Source of the DNA: Polaribacter ponticola
GTDB lineage: Bacteria > Bacteroidota > Bacteroidia > Flavobacteriales > Flavobacteriaceae
Length of the DNA: 64,000 nt
Direction: 5' to 3'
Assembly (NCBI RefSeq): GCF_026191475.2
Contig: NZ_JAOSLC020000002.1
Location: 644,001-708,000, forward strand
Positions 38,560 through 48,651 of this stretch are shown piece by piece; the stretch's first letter is position 1; each line of letters opens with the position of its first letter. Under the pieces are notes generated by a model. That model did not search any database. It saw only the letters and a program-made list of their open reading frames with translations, and was not told where the DNA came from. Position numbers and translations under genes: made by a program.

Positions 38560-39894
38560 TTATAGGTTTCTAACTGCTGCTTTAAATTGACGTCCTCTAT
38601 CTTCATAACTCTCAAACAAATCAAAACTTGCACAAGCTGGCGACAATAAAACAGCCTCACCTTTTTCTGCTAATTTTTGAGAAACTTTAACCGCTTCTTC
38701 TGCACCTGCAGTTTCAACAATAATATCTACAACATTACCAAACGTGTTTTTAATTTTTTCATTATCAAGACCTAAACAAACAATTGCTTTTACCTTTTCT
38801 CTAACCAACGGTAACAAATCATTATAATCATTTCCTTTATCTACACCACCAACAATCCAAACTGTAGTTTTTTCCATACATTCTAAAGCATAAAAAGTAG
38901 CATTTACATTTGTTGCTTTAGAATCGTTTATATATTCTACTTCTCTAACTTTAGCTACATTTTCTAAACGATGTTCTGCCCCTTCAAAATCTTCTAAACT
39001 CTCTTTTATATTTTGCTTTCTAACTTTTAATAATTGAGCAGCCATTGTTGCTGCCATCGCGTTCTTTGTATTATGTTTCCCTTTAGTTGATAAAGTTGAT
39101 ATAGGCATGTTAATTCTATCTTTAGTAATATTGATAATTATATTGTTGTCTTCTACGTAAGCTCCGTACTCTAATTTTTTTTCAAGTGAAAACGGAACTA
39201 ATTTCGCACTTGTTTTATTTTCTAATAACCATTTATTAATGGCTTCGTCATCTGCATCATAAATTAAAAAATCTGATGCCGTTTGATTTTTTGTAATTCG
39301 AAATTTTGAATCTATATATTTATTAAAATCGTACTCATATCTATCTAAATGATCTGGTGTAATATTTGTTAAAACAGCAATATGAGAATTGAATTTTTCA
39401 ATTCCATCCAACTGAAAACTACTTAATTCTAACACATAATTATCAAAAGAATGTTCTGCTACCTGTTGCGCAAAACTATCTCCAATATTTCCTGCAACAC
39501 CAACATTTAAACCTGCATTTTTTAGTATATGATATACTAATAATGTTGTTGTGGTTTTCCCATTAGAACCTGTAATTCCAATAATACTTGCCGTTGTAAA
39601 TTGTGCTGCAAATTCAATTTCAGAAATAACTGGAATAGAATTTTCTATCAATTTTTGAACTAAAGCTACTTTATCTGGAATTCCAGGGCTTTTCATCACT
39701 ACATCAGCATTTAAAATTTTGTTTTCTGTATGTTGATTTTCCTCAAAATCGATCTCGTTATGTTTAAGAACTTCTTTATATTTTTTTGACATTGCTCCTT
39801 TATCAGAAACAAAAACATCATATCCTTTTTGCTTTCCTAATATTGCAGTTCCTACACCACTTTCACCTCCACCAAGAACAATTAACCTTTTCAT
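38560..39894 (-). CDS. murD: UDP-N-acetylmuramoyl-L-alanine--D-glutamate ligase
   Basis: Adds D-Glu to UDP-MurNAc-L-Ala. 444 aa. Motifs: LIVLGGGESGVGTAILGKQK (N-terminal Rossmann), GITGSNGKTTTTLLVYHILK (P-loop, about 108-127), LTNITPDHLDRY and YINDSKATN. Directly abuts mraY (no spacer). The C-terminal domain is complete (SPACASFDLFESYEDRGRQF). Confidence 0.97.
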   Translation of the reverse strand: MKRLIVLGGGESGVGTAILGKQKGYDVFVSDKGAMSKKYKEVLKHNEIDFEENQHTENKILNADVVMKSPGIPDKVALVQKLIENSIPVISEIEFAAQFTTASIIGITGSNGKTTTTLLVYHILKNAGLNVGVAGNIGDSFAQQVAEHSFDNYVLELSSFQLDGIEKFNSHIAVLTNITPDHLDRYEYDFNKYIDSKFRITKNQTASDFLIYDADDEAINKWLLENKTSAKLVPFSLEKKLEYGAYVEDNNIIINITKDRINMPISTLSTKGKHNTKNAMAATMAAQLLKVRKQNIKESLEDFEGAEHRLENVAKVREVEYINDSKATNVNATFYALECMEKTTVWIVGGVDKGNDYNDLLPLVREKVKAIVCLGLDNEKIKNTFGNVVDIIVETAGAEEAVKVSQKLAEKGEAVLLSPACASFDLFESYEDRGRQFKAAVRNL

Positions 39895-41121
39895 CTATCT
39901 TAATTTCAATGTAACAATTGCAAACACCGCTAACAAAATTCCTACAATCCAAAAACGTACCACAATCTTACTTTCATGATAACTCAATTTTTGGTAATGA
40001 TGATGTAGTGGCGACATTCTAAATATTCTTCTTCCTTCTCCAAATTTCTTTCTAGTATATTTAAACCAAGAAACCTGCAAGATTACCGATAGGTTTTCTA
40101 CTACAAAGATTCCTGCTAAAATTGGCAGCAACAACTCTTTACGAGTAGCAATTGCTATAACAGCTATAATACCCCCAATTGTTAAACTACCTGTATCACC
40201 CATAAAAACCTGAGCAGGATACGTGTTATACCAAAGAAAACCAATTAAAGCACCTGCAAACGCAAGAATAAAAACAGTCATTTCTCCAGACTTTGGTATA
40301 TACATAACATCTAAATAATCTGCGAAAATTATATTACCAGAAACCCAAGCAAAAATTGCAAGCGTAATAACAATAATTGCTGATGAACCTGCAGCTAAAC
40401 CATCAATTCCATCAGTTAAATTTGCTCCGTTAGAAATACCAGTAACAATAAAAACGGTAATAAAAATAAAAACGATCCAACCATATTTTTCATAACCATC
40501 TCCTAAAAAACTCAAAGCTTTTGAGTAATCTAATTCATTATTTTTAAAAAATGGCACTGTTGTTTTAGTTGACTTATGAGCTTCACCAAAAACCTTTTTC
40601 CTTCCATTTTTTTGAACGATTTGCTGCTCTACTGGCAGTTGTTCTTTTATTGTTACATCATCATGAAAATAAAGCATTGACCCAACAATTAACCCTAAAC
40701 CAACTTGTCCTAAAACCTTAAATTTTCCGCTTAAACCCGCTTTATCTTTCTTAAACACTTTTATATAATCGTCTAAAAAACCAATAAAACCCATCCAAAC
40801 AGTTGTAATTAAAAGAATAACAACATAAATATTATCTAGTTTTGCTAATAAAATTACAGGAATTAAAGTTGCTAAAATAATGATGATTCCGCCCATAGTT
40901 GGAGTACCACTTTTTTGTTTTTGCCCCTCTAAACCTAAATCTCTAACCGTTTCTCCTACTTGTTGATTTCTTAAGAAATTAATAATACGTTTACCATAAA
41001 TAGCAGAAATTAACAAAGACAGAATAAACGCAGCAGCAGCTCTAAATGTGATAAACTGAAACACACTCGCTCCTGGAATACTAAACTGACTTTCTAAATA
41101 TTCAAATAAATAATACAGCAT
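39895..41121 (-). CDS. mraY: Phospho-N-acetylmuramoyl-pentapeptide transferase
   Basis: Transfers phospho-MurNAc-pentapeptide to undecaprenyl phosphate, forming lipid I. 408 aa, about ten helices. Catalytic residues lie in [20 protein letters not shown] (Asp-Asp pair), [14 protein letters not shown] and [11 protein letters not shown], with SPLHHHYQ near the end. The insert between helices 4 and 5 (about residues 165-205, [20 protein letters not shown]) is longer than in E. coli MraY, as in other Bacteroidota. Two bases follow murE. Confidence 0.97.
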   Translation of the reverse strand: MLYYLFEYLESQFSIPGASVFQFITFRAAAAFILSLLISAIYGKRIINFLRNQQVGETVRDLGLEGQKQKSGTPTMGGIIIILATLIPVILLAKLDNIYVVILLITTVWMGFIGFLDDYIKVFKKDKAGLSGKFKVLGQVGLGLIVGSMLYFHDDVTIKEQLPVEQQIVQKNGRKKVFGEAHKSTKTTVPFFKNNELDYSKALSFLGDGYEKYGWIVFIFITVFIVTGISNGANLTDGIDGLAAGSSAIIVITLAIFAWVSGNIIFADYLDVMYIPKSGEMTVFILAFAGALIGFLWYNTYPAQVFMGDTGSLTIGGIIAVIAIATRKELLLPILAGIFVVENLSVILQVSWFKYTRKKFGEGRRIFRMSPLHHHYQKLSYHESKIVVRFWIVGILLAVFAIVTLKLR

Positions 41122-41123
41122 TC

Positions 41124-42590
41124 TTACTTCTTTTTTAATTGATTAAAACAGTTTGTTACTTCTTCTAAATCATCAAAATGAGAACGAACTCCATTCACTT
41201 CTTGATAATCTTCATGCCCTTTTCCTGCAATTAATATAATGTCTCCAGCTTCAGATAATTTACAAGCTGATTTTATTGCTTGTCTTCTATCTAAAACCGT
41301 TAATGTTTTTCTATAATTTTCTGCAGAAACACCAACTTCCATTTCATCTAAAATAGTTTGCGGGTTTTCTGTTCTAGGATTATCTGATGTAAAAATTGCT
41401 TGATTACTTAACTGTGAAGCAATGTGCGCCATTTTAGGTCTTTTAGCAATATCTCTATCACCACCACAACCCACAACTGTTATTACTTTTTCATTACCTG
41501 TTCTAATATCATTTATAGTTTCCAATACATTTTTTAATGCATCTGGTGTATGTGCATAATCTATAATTGCTGTAATACCATCCTCTGAAATTACGTATTG
41601 AAAACGACCACTCACACTTTCTAACTGACTAACAATCGTTAAAGTTTCTAACGCATCTAAACCTAACAAATCTGCAGCTGCAATAATTGCCGTTAAATTG
41701 TAAATATTAAAAACACCAATTAATTTAGTCCAAACTTCAGTTCCATCAACATTAATCAAGGTTCCAGAAATTTGCTTTTCTAAAATCTTCGATTTGTAAT
41801 CTGCTAATGTTTTTAAAGCGTAGGTTACTTTTTTTGCTTTAGTATTTTGCAGCATAAAGCTGCCATTTTTATCATCAATATTTGTTAATGCAAATGCTGA
41901 TTTAGGTAAAGAATCAAAAAATGATTTTTTAACATCTCTATACTCACTAAACGTATCGTGGTAATCTAAATGATCATGAGAAAGGTTTGTAAAAACCCCA
42001 CCTGCAAAAGTTAACCCTTCCGTTCTTTTTTGATGAATTCCATGAGAACTCACTTCCATAAAACAATATTCAACACCAGCTTCTAGCATCATGTCTAAAT
42101 ATTTGTTTATAGTTACAGAATCTGGAGTTGTATGTGTTGCCTTATACTCTACCTCATCAACTAAAATTTTAACAGTAGACAACAAACCAACTTTATAACC
42201 AGCTTTACTAAATAATTGATATAACAACGATGCTATAGTAGTTTTACCATTTGTACCTGTAACACCAATCACCGGAAATTTTGTAGAAGGATTCTCATAA
42301 AAATTAGAAGCCATTATAGCTAGAGCCACATTTGCATCAGCAACCTGAACATAAGTAACTCCTTCTTTTTTATCAATTGGAAAATCTTCGCAAATAACCA
42401 CAGAGGCTCCTAAAGAAATAGCTTTATCAATATATAAATGACCATCTACAGACACTCCTTTTTGAGCTACAAAAACATCATTATCTTCAACTTTTCTTGA
42501 ATCAAAAACAAGCTGATTAATTTCAACATCTGTAATACCAAATACTTGAATAATGGAAACCTTATATAATATGTCTTTTAAATTCTTCAG
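41124..42590 (-). CDS. murE: UDP-MurNAc-L-Ala-D-Glu:meso-diaminopimelate ligase, unusual start
   Basis: Adds meso-diaminopimelate to the nucleotide precursor. The conventional start (GTG 42455) would give 443 aa and lose the first half of the MurE N-terminal domain. The frame is open upstream and reads [18 protein letters not shown] and [19 protein letters not shown], the conserved MurE beginning, giving 488 aa. The only start for it is CTG at 42590, one base after the ftsI stop. Motifs: [15 protein letters not shown] (P-loop) and SDNPRTENP, the diaminopimelate-specificity box. A rare CTG start or a miscalled base are both possible. Confidence 0.93.
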   Translation of the reverse strand: MKNLKDILYKVSIIQVFGITDVEINQLVFDSRKVEDNDVFVAQKGVSVDGHLYIDKAISLGASVVICEDFPIDKKEGVTYVQVADANVALAIMASNFYENPSTKFPVIGVTGTNGKTTIASLLYQLFSKAGYKVGLLSTVKILVDEVEYKATHTTPDSVTINKYLDMMLEAGVEYCFMEVSSHGIHQKRTEGLTFAGGVFTNLSHDHLDYHDTFSEYRDVKKSFFDSLPKSAFALTNIDDKNGSFMLQNTKAKKVTYALKTLADYKSKILEKQISGTLINVDGTEVWTKLIGVFNIYNLTAIIAAADLLGLDALETLTIVSQLESVSGRFQYVISEDGITAIIDYAHTPDALKNVLETINDIRTGNEKVITVVGCGGDRDIAKRPKMAHIASQLSNQAIFTSDNPRTENPQTILDEMEVGVSAENYRKTLTVLDRRQAIKSACKLSEAGDIILIAGKGHEDYQEVNGVRSHFDDLEEVTNCFNQLKKK

Positions 42591-42591
42591 T

Positions 42592-44606
42592 TTACGATAG
42601 TTTTAAAGTAATTGTTGACCCTTTTACTAATTTTGTTCCTTTTTTAATTGATTGATGATTTACTTTTCCTACTCCAGAAAACTCAACTTTCAACCCTATA
42701 TTTTCTAACAAAGACACTGCATCCATACCAGACATTCCTCTAACATTTGGCACTTTAGAATACTCTCTATTAATAACTTTATTATATTTTTTATACTGAT
42801 TATCTATTGTAGCAAATTCCGTTTTATCATTTACCAATTGATTATCAATAGGAGTAGTTGTATAAATTTTTTGAGCTATTTCCTTAAATACAGGAGCCGC
42901 CACCTTTGCTCCGTAATATCCTTTTTCTTTTAAAGGATCATGAATAACCACTATACAAGAATATTTTGGTTCATCCGCAGGAAAAAAACCTGCAAAAGAT
43001 GCCACATAATGCTTATTAGAATAATGACCAGATATTGTTTTACCATTCTTATCTTTATGTCTTGGTATAAACTTTTTAGCAGTACCTGTTTTACCTGCCA
43101 TTGAAAAATTTGAAGAATAAATATTATCTGCAGTTCCTTTAATAACCACGTTCTCCATAACTTTTCTAATTTTTTTAAGGTTAAATCAGTTGCAATTTTA
43201 TTATTAACTATTTCTGTTTCAAAAATCCTCTCTGTTTTATCCTGTCTACGTAACTCTTTTACAAAACGAGGCTTTACCATAACCCCATTGTTTGCAACAG
43301 CATTATAGAACATCAATGTTTGCATAGGAGTAACAGAAATTCCATAACCCCAAGACATCCATTCTAATGAAATTTTACTCCATCTTTTATCTTTAGGATT
43401 TGGCACATATGGCCTACCTTCTCCTTTTATCTGAAAACCTATAGGTTTCGTAAATCCGTATTTTTCTAATTTATCAATAAACTTCTCTGGTTTATCATCG
43501 TAATATTTTCTAATTAATTTTACAATACCTACATTGGATGAAACCTCAAAAACTCTTGCTGCAGATATCTTACCGTAACCACCTCTTTTAGAGTCTTCAA
43601 CTTTTCTATTATGAATAAAAATCTTACCTTTTCCCGTATCAACAACCGCAGAAGTATCAATAACATTATCATCTAAAGCAGCCATTAAACTTGCTAATTT
43701 AAAAGTAGAACCAGGCTCATGACTTTCCCAAACCGCGTAATTTCTTTTTTCAAAATACCTACCTTTTGAAGTTCTCCCTAAATTAGAAATTGCTTTAATT
43801 TCTCCAGTTGCAGTTTCCATAACAACAGCACAACCATGATCTGCTTCAAAATATTCTAATTGACGCAACAATGCGTGATGTGTTATATCTTGAATATTTA
43901 CATCTATCGTTGTAATAACATCATGACCATCAATAGGCTCTTTTTCATTAACGTCAGAAATTGGCTTCCATTGGTTTTTTGCAATTTTCTGTTTCCAACG
44001 CAAACCATTTTCGCCCTGCATAAAATCTGCAAAAGCACCTTCTATTCCAGCCTCCCCTCTAAAATCATCATAACCAATTGTTCTTGCCGCAATTTTACCT
44101 ATTGGATGTGCACGTACAGTTTTGTGCTCCGCAATAAAACCTCCACGATAAACCCCCAAATTAAAAATTGGGAATTTTTTCATCTTTAAATAATCATTAT
44201 AACCAACATTTCTTGCAATTAAAAGATATCTATTCTTTCTCTTTTTTGCAGTTCTTAAACGATCTTGATAATATTTAGTAGGCTTACCAAACATTGTAGA
44301 CAACTCTTTAGACAAGGCTACAAAGTTTTTTTCGAACGTATTACTTTTTACAGCTACTACATCCATTCTAATGGTAAATTTAGACATTGATGTAGCCAAC
44401 AAATTACCATCTGCTGCGTATACATTTCCTTTATTTGCTCTAATTGTATCTTGCTTAATCGTAAGCTCAGTAGAAAGTTTCTTATACTTATCTCCCTGCA
44501 CATACTGTATATGCACAACCCTAACAACAACTGCCAACAAAAAAATCGTCATAAAAGCAGCTACTATGTAGAATTTGGTAAGTATGCTTTTTTTCTGAGT
44601 TGCCAA
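42592..44606 (-). pseudogene. ftsI: Penicillin-binding protein 2/3 FtsI with PASTA domain, frame broken by a missing base
   Basis: Septal D,D-transpeptidase. The upstream part (551 aa as read) has a membrane anchor (about 9-30), a pedestal domain and the catalytic STFK (in SHEPGSTFKLAS) and SSN motifs. The rest, with KTG (in SMAGKTGTAKKF) and a C-terminal PASTA domain (VPNVRGMSGMDAV), is in the next frame from about 43170. Reading T7 at 43170-43176 as T8 joins them as LTLKKIRKVMENVVIKG into a 671 aa protein. The gene is essential in bacteria with a septal wall and lies in an intact dcw cluster, so a sequencing error is much more likely than a real break. Confidence 0.93.
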
Positions 44607-44630
44607 TTGATTAATCTTTATACGTTACTT

Positions 44631-44936
44631 TTATTTTTTTGGAGGTGCTTCTGAAGGCTGTAATCCTCTAGCCTTTGCCTTTTCTCTTATACTCGATTCC
44701 ATTTTCATTCTCATTAAAATAGTCCCAGTATCTACATATTCTGCTCGCAATTCCCTTTTCTTCTTATTTAGCTCTGATATCTTAATAACTTTCTTATCGG
44801 CATTATGCGCACTTGAAATCATAATTAACAAGAGCCCAACAACAAAAATTATTATTCTCCAGTTTTTAAAAGCAGACTCATCCGTTAGGAAGCTACCTCT
44901 TAAAACACCATAAACCCCTTTTTTAACTTTAGACAT
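44631..44936 (-). CDS. ftsL: FtsL-like cell division protein
   Basis: 101 aa, one membrane helix (about residues 26-43, RIIIFVVGLLLIMISSA) followed by a short coiled-coil (KISELNKKKRELRAEYVDT). This is the FtsL shape of Bacteroidota and the gene lies between rsmH and ftsI, as usual. FtsL links FtsQ/FtsB with the FtsW-FtsI synthase at the septum. Sequence conservation is poor, so the context carries much of the weight. Confidence 0.85.
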   Translation of the reverse strand: MSKVKKGVYGVLRGSFLTDESAFKNWRIIIFVVGLLLIMISSAHNADKKVIKISELNKKKRELRAEYVDTGTILMRMKMESSIREKAKARGLQPSEAPPKK

Positions 44937-44945
44937 AAATAGGTT

Positions 44946-45854
44946 TTAAGCTCTTTCTTTTTTTAATGTTGCTATCCTTAACTTTGCACTTCTAGCTCTA
45001 TTATTCATTTTTACCTCTTCTGCTTTCGGGATAATTAACTTACCAACCTTTTGCATTGGCTCATTAGATCTACCAAAAACATCTTTCTCTAATTCACCTT
45101 TAAACAAACCAGTTCTTATAAATCTTTTTACCAACCGATCTTCTAAAGAATGATAAGAAATTACACTCAACCTACCTTCTTCTTTTAGCAAATTAGGCAT
45201 CTGTTCTAAAAACTCTTTTAAAACATCTAATTCTTCATTTACCTCTATTCTTATCGCTTGAAATATTTGTGCTAAAATTTTATGCTCTTTAGCATTTGGC
45301 AAATACCTTTTTAAAATAGTTTTCAACTGAAAACTAGTTTCAATTTTCTCTTTCTCCCTTTCCTCAACAATTGTTTTCGCAATGTTCCTAGAATTCCTCA
45401 ACTCACCATACATAAATAAAATATCTGCTAATTTTTCTTCAGAATATTTATTTACAATTTCTCTTGCAGATGTTTTTGATTCCTGATTCATTCTCATATC
45501 TAAAACACCTTCAAATCTTGTAGAAAAACCTCTTTCAGCCTCATCAAACTGATGAGAAGAAACACCTAAATCCGCCAAAACACCATCAACCTTTCTAACA
45601 CCATGAAACCTTAAAAACCTAGTTATATATCTAAAATTTTCAGGAATTAAAGTAAAACGATCATCATCAATAACATTACCTAAAGCATCAGGATCTTGAT
45701 CAAACGCAAACAATCTCCCGTTTTCTCCCAATCTATTTAAAATCTCCCTAGAATGACCACCGCCACCAAACGTAACATCTACGTAAACGCCATTTTCTTT
45801 TATATCAAGCGCATCGATACTCTCGTGCAATAAAACTGGATTATGATAACTCAT
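44946..45854 (-). CDS. rsmH: 16S rRNA (cytosine-1402-N4)-methyltransferase
   Basis: Methylates C1402 of 16S rRNA. 302 aa. HNPVLLHESIDAL start, SAM motif VDVTFGGGGHSREIL (about 25-40), LADLGVSSHQFDEAERGFS (about 95-113) and FQAIRIEVNEELDVL. The former name is MraW. Overlaps mraZ by 14 bases. Confidence 0.97.
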   Translation of the reverse strand: MSYHNPVLLHESIDALDIKENGVYVDVTFGGGGHSREILNRLGENGRLFAFDQDPDALGNVIDDDRFTLIPENFRYITRFLRFHGVRKVDGVLADLGVSSHQFDEAERGFSTRFEGVLDMRMNQESKTSAREIVNKYSEEKLADILFMYGELRNSRNIAKTIVEEREKEKIETSFQLKTILKRYLPNAKEHKILAQIFQAIRIEVNEELDVLKEFLEQMPNLLKEEGRLSVISYHSLEDRLVKRFIRTGLFKGELEKDVFGRSNEPMQKVGKLIIPKAEEVKMNNRARSAKLRIATLKKERA

Positions 45855-46308
45855 CTACATCTGTATTTCCCATTACTTCCTCAGCTAAATCTGCAAAATC
45901 TAAAGCAGCGTCATCAATAGCTTTCTCGTACTTGTCTTTATCCCAAATTTCTATAATATTCACAGACGAAGACATTACAACTTGTTTTTGAATACCTGCA
46001 AAATCTAACAAATCCTTTGGGATTAAAACTCTACCCGTAGCATCAAATTCCACCATTTTCACACCTGCCGTAAACCTCCTAATAAAATCGTTGTTCTTCT
46101 TTTTAAACTTATTTAATTTGTTGATTTTCGCCATCATCAAATTCCACTCTTGCATTGGATACAACTCTAAACAAGGCTGAAAAACAGCTCTTTTCATAAC
46201 AAAACCATCTTGTAACACAGAAGACAACTGCTTCTTAAAGACCGATGAAACCATCACCCTTCCTTTAGCATCTGCTTTACACTCATATGTTCCAATTAGG
46301 TTTATCAC
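45841..46308 (-). CDS. mraZ: Transcriptional regulator MraZ
   Basis: Regulator of the dcw cluster, 155 aa with two AbrB/SpoVT-like half-domains: GTYECKADAKGRVMVSSVFK near the N-terminus and VEFDATGRVLIPKDLL in the second half. In other bacteria MraZ binds short direct repeats upstream of its own gene; here a triple 10-base repeat overlaps the promoter (46342-46371). First gene of the operon. Confidence 0.95.
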   Translation of the reverse strand: MINLIGTYECKADAKGRVMVSSVFKKQLSSVLQDGFVMKRAVFQPCLELYPMQEWNLMMAKINKLNKFKKKNNDFIRRFTAGVKMVEFDATGRVLIPKDLLDFAGIQKQVVMSSSVNIIEIWDKDKYEKAIDDAALDFADLAEEVMGNTDVDELS

Positions 46309-46328
46309 TAAAAAGCTTTTATAGACAT

Positions 46329-46336
46329 CAAAAATA
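46329..46336 (-). promoter_or_regulatory. Promoter -7 element of the dcw operon
   Basis: TATTTTTG on the minus strand, 20 bases before the mraZ start and 5 bases downstream of the triple repeat. Confidence 0.65.
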
Positions 46337-46341
46337 AATAA

Positions 46342-46371
46342 TTTTTACCACTTTTTACCACTTTTTACCAC
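46342..46371 (-). promoter_or_regulatory. MraZ box: three tandem GTGGTAAAAA repeats
   Basis: On the minus strand three perfect copies of GTGGTAAAAA with a 10-base period, placing GTGG on one face of the helix. E. coli MraZ binds TGGGN repeats spaced by 5 bases; the spacing and position are the same here. The repeats cover the zone where the -33 element would lie, so binding would repress the operon (inference). Confidence 0.75.
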
Positions 46372-46477
46372 ATTGTTAATAAGTATTAAGAATCCCCTTT
46401 ATTCATAGTAACTAGAACCTTGTTAAAAACCCTAATCTCCTGATAATGAAATAAATTTCTATGTTATAAAAAAGAAC

Positions 46478-46485
46478 TACATTTG
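46478..46485 (+). promoter_or_regulatory. Promoter -7 element of the hydrolase gene
   Basis: TACATTTG, 27 bases before the ATG at 46513. The longer frame from TTG 46483 starts inside it and is therefore rejected. Confidence 0.6.
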
Positions 46486-46512
46486 CGTTTAGTGAAAATC
46501 AAACAAAAATCA

Positions 46513-47277
46513 ATGACTGACACCTTAAAAACCGAAGGGAAATTTACCTACGCAGAAGCTGGAAAAGGACCTACAATCATTGTTTTGCATGGATTAATGG
46601 GAGCTTTAAGTAACTTTGGAGCCACATATAATCACTTTCCAAACAATGGTTACAAAGTTATAATACCAGAATTACCTTTATATTCTTTACCCCTAATAAA
46701 AACAAATGTTAAACATTTAGCATCGTTTTTAAAAGAGTTCTTAGAATTTAAAAAAATCGACAAGGCTATTCTTTTAGGAAACTCCTTAGGCGGTCATATT
46801 GCTCTTTATTTCACTAAACATTACCCAGAAAAGGTTAACGCACTTGTACTAACAGGAAGCTCTGGCCTATATGAAAAAGCGATGGGAGATAGCTTCCCAA
46901 AGAGAGGAAATTATGAGTATATTGAACAAAAAGCAAGAGAAGTTTTTTACGATCCTAAAATTGCTACTAAAGAATTAGTTGATGACGTTTATAGCACAGT
47001 TAATGATAGAATGAAAGTTTTAAAAACTTTATCTATAGCTAAAAGCGCAATTAGACACAATATGGCTAAAGATTTACCAGAAATGAAACAACCTACTTGT
47101 TTAATTTGGGGAAAACAGGACACAGTAACACCTCCAGATGTTGCCGATGAATTCAATAAATTACTACCAGATTCAGATTTATTTTGGATAGATAAATGCG
47201 GTCATGCTGCCATGATGGAAAAGCCAGAAGAGTTTAATACGATTCTTCATACTTGGTTAACTTCTAGAAATATTTAA
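46513..47277 (+). CDS. Alpha/beta fold hydrolase
   Basis: 254 aa cytosolic hydrolase. Oxyanion segment VLHGLMGALSNFG, nucleophile elbow LGNSLGGHIALYF (Ser about 99), catalytic Asp in LIWGKQDTVTPP and His in DKCGHAAMMEKPEEF. Similar to MhpC/YcaR-like esterases. Likely first gene of a unit with engB and the pseudouridine synthase (spacers of 38 and 6 bases), a frequent flavobacterial arrangement. Substrate unknown. Confidence 0.88.
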   Translation: MTDTLKTEGKFTYAEAGKGPTIIVLHGLMGALSNFGATYNHFPNNGYKVIIPELPLYSLPLIKTNVKHLASFLKEFLEFKKIDKAILLGNSLGGHIALYFTKHYPEKVNALVLTGSSGLYEKAMGDSFPKRGNYEYIEQKAREVFYDPKIATKELVDDVYSTVNDRMKVLKTLSIAKSAIRHNMAKDLPEMKQPTCLIWGKQDTVTPPDVADEFNKLLPDSDLFWIDKCGHAAMMEKPEEFNTILHTWLTSRNI

Positions 47278-47315
47278 ATTTTTGCTGATATTTTATAAGC
47301 AAAGAAAATTTTACA

Positions 47316-47927
47316 ATGAAAATAAAATCTGCTGAATTTTTGATGAGTAACAGTAATGTTACAAAAGCACCCAAAGAAAGAATTCCTGAATATGCTTTTA
47401 TAGGGCGTTCTAACGTTGGGAAGTCTTCATTAATTAACATGTTAATGGAGCGAAAAGGTTTGGCAAAAATTTCTGGAAAACCTGGTAAAACCCAATTAAT
47501 AAATCATTTTAAAATAAATGACGAGTGGTTTTTAGTAGATTTACCCGGTTATGGTTATGCACAAATATCAAAAAAGAAAAGAACTATTTTTCAGTACTTT
47601 ATAGAAAACTACTTTAAAGAAAGAGAACAATTGGTTTGTACTTTTGTATTAATAGATAGTAGACATGATCCTCAAAAAATTGATTTAGAATTTATGCAGT
47701 TTTTAGGTGAAAATCGGATTCCTTTTTGCTTAGTGTTTACAAAAGCAGACAAACTTGGAAGCTCAAAATTAAATAAACAAATTTCTTCTTATAAGAAGAA
47801 ATTATTAACTACTTGGGAAACCTTACCAATGACATTTTTAACCTCTTCTTCTACGGGTTTAGGTCGAAAAGAGTTTTTAGACTTTATCGACGGTGTAAAT
47901 GAAGATGTTGCAAAAGATTTTAAATAA
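47316..47927 (+). CDS. engB: Ribosome biogenesis GTPase EngB/YihA/YsxC
   Basis: 203 aa essential-type GTPase acting in 50S subunit assembly. G1 is GRSNVGKSSLINML (about residues 30-43), G2 KPGKTQLINHF, G3 DLPGYGYA, G4 FTKADKL and G5 TSSSTG. The circularly simple TRAFAC fold is complete. Six bases before the pseudouridine synthase gene. Confidence 0.96.
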   Translation: MKIKSAEFLMSNSNVTKAPKERIPEYAFIGRSNVGKSSLINMLMERKGLAKISGKPGKTQLINHFKINDEWFLVDLPGYGYAQISKKKRTIFQYFIENYFKEREQLVCTFVLIDSRHDPQKIDLEFMQFLGENRIPFCLVFTKADKLGSSKLNKQISSYKKKLLTTWETLPMTFLTSSSTGLGRKEFLDFIDGVNEDVAKDFK

Positions 47928-47933
47928 TCGTTA

Positions 47934-48623
47934 ATGCATTCTACAAAAGAAAACTTACAAGTTTTATTTGAAGACAATCATATAATTATTGTTAACAAGC
48001 GCTCTGGAGATATTACACAAGGTGATAAAACTGGAGATAAACCTTTAAGCGATGTTGTTAAAGAATACGTTAAAGACAAGTACAACAAAGCAGGCAATGT
48101 TTTTTTAGGTGTAGTACATAGATTAGACAGACCTACATCTGGCGCAATTATTTTTGCACGAACCTCTAAAGCATTAGAGCGTTTAAACAAAATGTTACGC
48201 GATAAAACCATTAACAAAACGTATTGGGCTGTTGTAAAAAAATACCCAAAAAAGGAAAAAGACACCTTAGTAAATTACTTAAAAAAGAATCCTAAGAATA
48301 ATAAATCATCCGTTTACGCTAAAGAAATAAAAGACTCTAAAAAGGCAATTTTACACTATAATGTGATTAAGAAATTAGATAATTATTCTTTAATTGAAAT
48401 TGATTTAGAAACAGGAAGACATCATCAAATTAGAGCACAATTATCTTCTATTGGATTTCCTATAAAAGGAGATTTAAAATACGGTTTTGATAGAAGCAAC
48501 AAAGATGGAAGCATACATTTACATGCTCGTAAAATAGTATTTATTCATCCGGTTTCTAAAGAAGAAATTTCGGTGATTGCTCCTACTCCAAATGAAGTTA
48601 TTTGGAACGCTTGTAAAAATTAA
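47934..48623 (+). CDS. RluA family RNA pseudouridine synthase
   Basis: 229 aa; isomerises uridine to pseudouridine in rRNA or tRNA. The catalytic motif is VVHRLDRPTSGAIIFART, with Asp in HRLDRPTSG (about residue 65), and the later ETGRHHQIRAQLSSIG segment is also typical. No S4 domain is present at the N-terminus. Which RNA and site cannot be told (RluA, TruC and RluC groups are alike). Partner of engB. Confidence 0.92.
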   Translation: MHSTKENLQVLFEDNHIIIVNKRSGDITQGDKTGDKPLSDVVKEYVKDKYNKAGNVFLGVVHRLDRPTSGAIIFARTSKALERLNKMLRDKTINKTYWAVVKKYPKKEKDTLVNYLKKNPKNNKSSVYAKEIKDSKKAILHYNVIKKLDNYSLIEIDLETGRHHQIRAQLSSIGFPIKGDLKYGFDRSNKDGSIHLHARKIVFIHPVSKEEISVIAPTPNEVIWNACKN

Positions 48624-48651
48624 CTTTATTACAATAACTTATATATTTTTT

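Noticed and set aside
43120..43220. Programmed frameshift in ftsI
   Set aside because: No family precedent, and the same kind of break occurs in many unrelated genes nearby; error is simpler.
43860..44189. Plus-strand 109 aa protein opposite ftsI
   Set aside because: Lies entirely in the complement of the conserved PBP pedestal region, with no promoter.
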